From an uncultured Oscillospiraceae bacterium (GTDB lineage: Bacteria > Bacillota > Clostridia > Oscillospirales > Acutalibacteraceae), in contig CABULH010000033.1 in assembly GCA_902492455.1 (NCBI GenBank), forward strand, positions 1-26,945: 26,945 bases of DNA. Reading direction: 5' to 3'. The notes below the pieces were generated by a model, which was not told where the DNA came from, searched no databases, and saw only the letters and a program-made list of their open reading frames with translations. This document shows positions 22,397 through 26,945 of the stretch, one piece after another; the first letter of the stretch is position 1, and each line of letters opens with the position of its first letter. Both the position numbers and the translations under genes were made by a program.

Positions 22397-23932
22397 ATGT
22401 CCGACAAAGTGGACAAGCTTTTCGAGGAAATCGAAGCGGAGAATCGAATGAAGCAGGGAGAAGCTCCTGTTTCGCCGGCCACAGATGAAGAGGCTCTCTC
22501 TGCCCGCCTGCGGGAAGAGCGCCAGTCCAAGATCAGCGACTTCAAGCTGGATTTGAAGCTGGATGAGGATGAACATATGCCGCCCGAGCCGGTGCCCACC
22601 GCTGAACAACCAGTTCCGGAACCGACTGAATCGGAAGCGGATACGGTGACGCCGGCTCAAGCCGCAGCCGCGGCATTGATAGGTTTTTCGGCGCTGGAAA
22701 CCGAGGGCAATACGGATGACGAGCATACCGACGATGAACATCCCCCCTTCGTTACCGGGGAGGACGCAGAAGAATCGACTCCGGAATCCGACGCCGTTCT
22801 TGTACCGGCCTCTCAACAGTCTAAAAAGAAAAAGAAGAAGCGGGATCGTACCACCTGGGGCTGCATCCGCGGTATTATCTACGCCGTGCTGGTACTGGGA
22901 ATTTCCGGCACTCTGGCCTTCTTTATCATCGCCGGCGGCATCGATATGACCGGTCTCAATAAATCTTCCTCTCTTGTGGACGTGGAGATCCCCCGCGGCG
23001 CCTCCACCGAGCAGATTGCTGACATTCTCAAAGAGGAAGGTCTGATCGATCAGCCGATGATCTTCCGCCTGTATTCTAAGCTGACTAAGGCGGACGGCGG
23101 CTACCGGCCGGGATTATTCACCCTGTCCGCCAATATGGGATACGGCAGTATAATCGACACTCTGCAGTCCACCAAGCCTCGGGGCACCGTCCGCGTCACC
23201 ATTCCCGAAGGCTCCACCTTATCCGATATCGCTGAAATTATGGAGGCCAAGGAGGTTTGTTCCAAGGCCGATTTCTATGCGGCGGTCAATAAAAACGATT
23301 ACAGCGAATATGATTTTATTGCCGCTATCCCCACCGAGGAAGACGGCGAGCAATATGCCAACCGGGTTTACACGCTGGAAGGCTATCTCTTCCCGGATAC
23401 CTACGATTTCTACACCAACAGCTCGGCGGATACCGTTATACGCAAGCTGCTGAGCACCTTCAGCGCTGATAATCGAGTGGATACTTCTATTCGCGCAGCC
23501 ATCAAAGCAAAAGGCATGACCATTGACGAGGTCATCACTATGGCCTCTATTTTGGAAGGAGAAGCCAACAATCCCACGGATATGGCCCGAGTGGCCCGGG
23601 TGCTTTACAACCGTCTGGCCAGCACGGATTATCCCCGGCTGGAATGTGATTCCACCCAGGAATATATCCGCAGCATCATTCAGGTTGAAGGCGGCAATGA
23701 AGTGATTAATAAAGCCTACGATACCTATCAGCGCAAGGGCCTGCCGGCAGGCCCCATCAACAATCCCGGTATGAACGCCATCCGCGCGGCGCTGAACCCT
23801 TCAGAGGAAGCGGAAATCGTGAACTGCTATTTCTTCGCCACCGACTTAAAAACGGGGATCACCTACTACACGAAGACGTTGAAGGAACACGAAGCCATCT
23901 GCAAAAAATACGGAATCGGCATGTACGCCTGA
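22397..23932 (+). CDS. mltG: Endolytic transglycosylase MltG/YceG
   Basis: ATG at 22397 is preferred; a GTG nine bases upstream lies too close to the GGAG ribosome site. The 511-residue protein starts with about 145 acidic cytoplasmic residues, a KKKKKKR stop, one membrane segment (GIIYAVLVLGISGTLAFFIIAG) and an outside YceG domain: VEIPRGASTEQIADIL, ITMASILEGEA with the likely catalytic Glu at 387, ARVLYNRL and YQRKGLPAGPINNPG. It cuts nascent peptidoglycan and limits strand length. The N-terminal region is longer than in E. coli, as is usual in Firmicutes. A strong hairpin follows. Confidence 0.94.
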   Translation: MSDKVDKLFEEIEAENRMKQGEAPVSPATDEEALSARLREERQSKISDFKLDLKLDEDEHMPPEPVPTAEQPVPEPTESEADTVTPAQAAAAALIGFSALETEGNTDDEHTDDEHPPFVTGEDAEESTPESDAVLVPASQQSKKKKKKRDRTTWGCIRGIIYAVLVLGISGTLAFFIIAGGIDMTGLNKSSSLVDVEIPRGASTEQIADILKEEGLIDQPMIFRLYSKLTKADGGYRPGLFTLSANMGYGSIIDTLQSTKPRGTVRVTIPEGSTLSDIAEIMEAKEVCSKADFYAAVNKNDYSEYDFIAAIPTEEDGEQYANRVYTLEGYLFPDTYDFYTNSSADTVIRKLLSTFSADNRVDTSIRAAIKAKGMTIDEVITMASILEGEANNPTDMARVARVLYNRLASTDYPRLECDSTQEYIRSIIQVEGGNEVINKAYDTYQRKGLPAGPINNPGMNAIRAALNPSEEAEIVNCYFFATDLKTGITYYTKTLKEHEAICKKYGIGMYA

Positions 23933-23941
23933 CAAGACAAT

Positions 23942-23986
23942 AAGAATTGCCGCAGCATACGCCCCAAACATGCTGCGGCAATTCTT
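23942..23986 (+). terminator. Hairpin between mltG and the U32 gene
   Basis: A perfect 17-bp stem (AAGAATTGCCGCAGCAT with its complement) around an 11-base loop, followed by TATC. It lies ten bases after the mltG stop and just before the next ribosome site, so it may be partial termination or an RNA-stability stem rather than a full stop. Confidence 0.65.
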
Positions 23987-24012
23987 TATCAAAAAGGAGG
24001 AGAGTTTCAGGT

Positions 24013-25239
24013 ATGGAGAGTATAAAAGCGCCTCCCGAACTGTTGGCTCCGGCCGGGGACCGGGAGCGGCTGGAAACCGCCCTGCTGTATGGTGCCGATG
24101 CCGTATATCTGGCTGGTAAACAATTCGGTATGCGCTCTGCCTGCGGCAATTTCGAGCCGGATACGCTACGGGATGCAATAGCGCTGGCACATGCTCATGG
24201 GACCCGGGTATATGTAGCCTGCAATATCCTGCCGCGAAACAGGGATCTCCTGTTTCTGCCCGCTTTTTTGGAGCAGGTGCAGGATGCCGGCGCTGACGCG
24301 ATTATCACCGCCGATTTGGGCGTTATGGCGCTGGCAAAAACATATGCTCCCCGCTGCGCACTGCATGTATCCACCCAATTGGGGGTAGTGAACTATGAGA
24401 CCGCCCGGCAGTTATATGACAGCGGCGCAGCCCGGGTGGTGCTGGCGCGAGAGTTGTCTCTGGAGGAAATTGGAGAGATTCGCGCCAAAACCCCAGCCGG
24501 TCTGGAGCTGGAAGCCTTTGTTCATGGAGCCATGTGTATGGCTTATTCCGGCCGCTGTATGCTTTCAGCTTACATGACCGGGCGGGATGCCAATCATGGC
24601 GATTGTGCTCAGCCCTGCCGCTGGGAGTATCATCTGCGGGAAAGACGCAGGCCGGGTGAAGAATGGACGGCTTTGGAGGATGAGGAGGGGACTTACCTTT
24701 TCAACGCCATGGATTTATGTATGGTGGAACATATCGCCGCTTTGGATCGGGCAGGCATTAATGCTTTCAAAATCGAAGGTCGGGCTAAGGCGGCCTATTA
24801 CACGGCAGTCGCTGTCAACGCTTACCGAGCCGCCCTGGACGGCTATATTGCTGCCGGTCAGCCGGATAATTATCATACCGCTTCATGGATTCGGGAGGAA
24901 TTGGATAAAATCAGCCACCGCCCCTATGGCACCGGCTTCTACTTCGGGCCGCCCGGACAGGCTGCGGACAGCGGCGGATATATCCAGGATTATGAGGTGG
25001 CGGCTACAGCAGTAGGCTGGGAAAAGGGCAGGCTCCAGCTCTGCCAGCGGAATCGGTTCGCCGCCGGCGACCGGCTGGAAGTATTGGAACCCGGCCGGCC
25101 GCCCTATCCATTAACGGCGTTGGATCTGCAGGATGAAGTCGGTATCTCTGTCGAGGCGGCACCTCATCCGATGATGCGTTTGTCAATAGCGTGTCCCCGG
25201 CCGATTCTTCCCGGTTCCATGCTGCGCCGAAAAAAATAG
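24013..25239 (+). CDS. Peptidase U32 family protein (TrhP-like tRNA hydroxylation)
   Basis: ATG at 24013 after AAAAGGAGGAGAG; longer readings begin in the hairpin. The 408-residue protein begins APPELLAPAGDRERLETALLYGADAVYL (split), has VYVACNILPRN and ADLGVMAL, and four cysteines C175, C182, C198 and C202 (GAMCMAYSGRC then GDCAQPC) of the U32 iron-sulfur site, then a KIEGRAK motif. U32 proteins of this neighbourhood (YrrN/YrrO, TrhP) act in prephenate-dependent 5-hydroxyuridine formation at tRNA position 34. The mltG-U32 order is conserved in Firmicutes. At 408 residues it is full length for the YrrO type. Confidence 0.88.
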   Translation: MESIKAPPELLAPAGDRERLETALLYGADAVYLAGKQFGMRSACGNFEPDTLRDAIALAHAHGTRVYVACNILPRNRDLLFLPAFLEQVQDAGADAIITADLGVMALAKTYAPRCALHVSTQLGVVNYETARQLYDSGAARVVLARELSLEEIGEIRAKTPAGLELEAFVHGAMCMAYSGRCMLSAYMTGRDANHGDCAQPCRWEYHLRERRRPGEEWTALEDEEGTYLFNAMDLCMVEHIAALDRAGINAFKIEGRAKAAYYTAVAVNAYRAALDGYIAAGQPDNYHTASWIREELDKISHRPYGTGFYFGPPGQAADSGGYIQDYEVAATAVGWEKGRLQLCQRNRFAAGDRLEVLEPGRPPYPLTALDLQDEVGISVEAAPHPMMRLSIACPRPILPGSMLRRKK

Positions 25240-25257
25240 TCCTTAAATTAGTCGGAT

Positions 25258-25749
25258 TTAGCGCCTGCGGATAACACCGCAGGCGATCTTTTTTCCGGCG
25301 TTTCCCGCAGGCTGACTGGTAAAATCGTCGGGAGAATCGTGTATGATCACCGTTTTTCCCAGAACATCCTCCACCCGAAACCGGTCGGTCAAAAAAGCTG
25401 TAAAAGCAAAGCCATGGTTGCCGAACAATGGCGGCAGATCACCTGCGTGTTCCGGATGCGGACAGCCATCCGGATTGTAATGGCCGTCGGTATCCGCAAG
25501 AGGATCTTCCCTGGTGCCGGTGCAGCTGCCGCCTTCGTGAATATGAAAACCAAAAATCCGCCCGCCGCAGACCGGTGCTCCTTCCGGCAGCCCGCTGATC
25601 TCTGCCCGCACCAATACACCGCAGGGCAGCTGGTAAAAAGCCGTCTCTCCACGGATAGAACCGCCGCGGATCTTGGCCGTGGCCTCGGGAGAACGATTCA
25701 GCAGGGTTCGCAGCATCACGCCTGATTTGGTACCCATTGCAAAACTCAA
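25258..25749 (-). CDS. Cu/Zn superoxide dismutase-like protein
   Basis: TTG start at 25749, seven bases after AGGAGGTG; the next in-frame ATG (25737) lacks one. The 163-residue protein keeps the copper and zinc ligand pattern: GFHIHEGGSC, DTDGHYNPDGCPHPEHAGDLPPL (split), FGNHGFAF, VIIHDSPDDF, and the end GKKIACGVI. No signal peptide is seen, so it is probably cytoplasmic, unlike periplasmic SodC. It should remove superoxide if both metals bind; some Firmicute relatives (YojM-like) have lost that, so activity is not certain. It is divergent from thioredoxin reductase. Confidence 0.9.
   Translation of the reverse strand: MSFAMGTKSGVMLRTLLNRSPEATAKIRGGSIRGETAFYQLPCGVLVRAEISGLPEGAPVCGGRIFGFHIHEGGSCTGTREDPLADTDGHYNPDGCPHPEHAGDLPPLFGNHGFAFTAFLTDRFRVEDVLGKTVIIHDSPDDFTSQPAGNAGKKIACGVIRRR
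25262..25294 (+). terminator. Intrinsic terminator of the U32 gene, inside the sod gene's end
   Basis: CGCCTGCGG and CCGCAGGCG form a 9-bp stem with loop ATAACA, followed by ATCTTTTTT on the forward strand. The same DNA encodes the last residues (ending R-R-R) of the convergent superoxide dismutase-like gene. Confidence 0.85.
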
Positions 25750-25783
25750 ATCTTGTCACCTCCTCAGTACACTATATGCACGC

Positions 25784-25815
25784 AGGACAAGGGCGGTCTC
25801 AAAAGGAATTGTCCT
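25784..25815. promoter_or_regulatory. Dyad in the shared sod/trxB control region
   Basis: AGGACAA (25784-25790) and TTGTCCT (25809-25815) are inverted repeats with an 18-base spacer, in the middle of the 130-base divergent gap. I cannot place either promoter with confidence. Confidence 0.35.
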
Positions 25816-25879
25816 CGCATGAAGTTGAGCGATACGCCGCATACTACATACAGGTTAACCAGAAGGAGGATACAGGTTT

Positions 25880-26791
25880 ATGACGGATATTCTGATTGTC
25901 GGCGCAGGACCCGCCGGTTTGACCGCGGCTGTGTACGCCCGGCGGGCAGGCATGGACGTGATTGTGTTTGATAAGAGTTTTTACGGCGGACAGGCGGCTA
26001 TTACCCCAGAGATTGAAAATTATCCCGCTATCGCCAGCATCACCGGTCCGGATTTCGCGCAAAAGCTGTATGATCAGGCGCTGGGACTGGGTGCGGAAAT
26101 TCGCTTTGAAGAGGTTCGCTCTCTTCAGCTGACCGGCGATGAAAAAAGGGCTATCACCAGTTCCGGTTTTTACAAGGGACGGACGGTAATTCTGGCTCAT
26201 GGCGTACGCCGCAGACATTTGGGATGCCCTGGAGAAGAGGAATTGCTGGGCAAGGGGGTATCCTATTGCGCCACCTGCGACGGCGCCTTTTTCAAGGAAA
26301 AAGATGTGGCTGTAGTGGGCGGCGGCAGCACAGCACTGGAGGACGCGCTGTTTCTGGCAAAATATTGTCGTTCCGTTACTCTGGTGCATCGCCGCGGGAA
26401 TTTTCGGGGTGAAAAGCCGCTGGTGGATGCCATTGCAAAGCAAGCCAACATCATCGCTTTGATGGAGCATGAGGTGGAGCGCATAGAAGGGAACAACCAG
26501 GTGGAAGCACTTCTCCTTTATAGCCGTGGCGAAGAAGAGCGCCGCCGTTTACCTATTGCCGGCGTTTTTATCGCCATTGGTTATGAAGCGGACAACGCTT
26601 GGCTGGAAGGACAGCTTCCGCTTGATCCTCAGGGATACATTCAGTCAGACGAAACCTGCACCACTTCGCTGCCCGGCATCTACGTCGCCGGTGACAATCG
26701 GCGCAAACCGCTGCGCCAAATTGTTACCGCGGCGGCTGACGGTGCGGTAGCCGCCCATCAGGCTGCCTCCTTTCTGCATTTATTCGAGTAA
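25880..26791 (+). CDS. trxB: Thioredoxin-disulfide reductase
   Basis: ATG at 25880 after AGAAGGAGGATACAGGTTT. The 303-residue flavoprotein has the FAD motif ILIVGAGPAGLTAAVYA, GGQAAITPEIENYP, the redox pair CATC at 130-133, the NAD(P)H motif VAVVGGGSTALEDALFLA with HRRGNFRG, and the C-terminal FAD contact GIYVAGDNRRKPLRQIVTA. It passes electrons to thioredoxin. The HRR after the nucleotide motif is the common NADPH-type pattern. Its pairing with a superoxide dismutase-like gene suggests an oxidative-stress locus. Confidence 0.94.
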   Translation: MTDILIVGAGPAGLTAAVYARRAGMDVIVFDKSFYGGQAAITPEIENYPAIASITGPDFAQKLYDQALGLGAEIRFEEVRSLQLTGDEKRAITSSGFYKGRTVILAHGVRRRHLGCPGEEELLGKGVSYCATCDGAFFKEKDVAVVGGGSTALEDALFLAKYCRSVTLVHRRGNFRGEKPLVDAIAKQANIIALMEHEVERIEGNNQVEALLLYSRGEEERRRLPIAGVFIAIGYEADNAWLEGQLPLDPQGYIQSDETCTTSLPGIYVAGDNRRKPLRQIVTAAADGAVAAHQAASFLHLFE

Positions 26792-26798
26792 ACTCGCC

Positions 26799-26827
26799 TT
26801 GACAGGAACCTCAGGGTGCGGTATAAT
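26799..26827 (+). promoter_or_regulatory. Consensus promoter of the tRNA gene
   Basis: Perfect TTGACA (26799-26804) and TATAAT (26822-26827) with a 17-base spacer, 48 bases before the tRNA. Confidence 0.85.
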
Positions 26828-26875
26828 CGATAAGTCTCTGAAGCACATGACGCTGATGGGACTACATAATTATTT

Positions 26876-26945
26876 CCGGGTGTGGCGCAGTTGGTAGCGC
26901 GGGTGGTTTGGGACCATCAGGCCGCAGGTTCGAACCCTGTCACTC
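26876..26945 (+). tRNA. tRNA-Pro (anticodon TGG), 3' end cut by the window
   Basis: Acceptor CCGGGTG, D-arm GCGC-AGTTGGTA-GCGC, anticodon stem GGTGG/CCATC with loop TTTGGGA (anticodon TGG at 26909-26911), and T-arm GCAGG-TTCGAAC-CCTGT. The 3' acceptor strand starts CACTC and runs off the window, with one G-T pair at the fourth acceptor position. Confidence 0.93.

Overview
The window looks like a spore-forming, moderately GC-rich clostridial Firmicute, probably of the Oscillospirales/Ruminococcaceae type. The support is a small acid-soluble spore protein gene, strong AGGAGG-type ribosome sites, a SpaA-type sortase-anchored surface protein, an ECF-transporter S component, a cytosolic ferredoxin-type aldo/keto reductase, and the mltG to U32 (TrhP-like) gene order. 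Genus and species cannot be named from the sequence alone.

Positions 1 to about 12,840 are part of an integrative conjugative element, apparently decayed or cut. In order they hold: the end of a large repeat-built SpaA/Cna-B adhesin; a conserved element hypothetical; PrgI and a VirB4/TraE ATPase; a ParB-domain protein; a reverse-strand DUF6809-like gene; the N-terminal half of a CD1108-type cell-wall-hydrolase protein, cut before its enzymatic domain; a reverse-strand AbrB-like regulator that overlaps the cut end; an AT-rich control region; an XRE regulator; a coiled-coil protein; a sigma-70 region 4 protein with an elaborate leader; a structured non-coding segment; and two small element genes. 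No integrase, relaxase or VirD4 gene is visible. The left end lies outside the window.

The most unusual signal here is a family of near-perfect 27 to 41 bp palindromes sharing the core CCCGCCAAATTGGCGGG. Their outer arms differ between copies but always pair. Four lie just after stop codons, one lies inside the ParB coding sequence, and a sixth is degenerate. The sigma-factor leader (two terminator-like hairpins, then a helix covering the ribosome site) and the 236-nt segment closed by a perfect 13-bp helix (11800-12035) also deserve attention.

Positions 12,857 to 18,000 are mostly reverse-strand chromosome: an alpha/beta spore protein that seems frameshifted near its end; a compact operon of aldo/keto reductase, ECF S component, DUF1893 and a GNAT acetyltransferase; and an OmpR/histidine-kinase pair. 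From 18,096 onward most genes run forward: a ComEA-like HhH protein; thymidylate kinase, a phosphatidylglycerol-lysyltransferase-domain protein and a GNAT protein in overlapping order; then DJ-1, 5-formyl-THF cyclo-ligase, MltG and the U32 protein. A reverse-strand Cu/Zn superoxide dismutase-like gene is divergent from thioredoxin reductase. The window ends inside a tRNA-Pro(TGG) with a consensus promoter.
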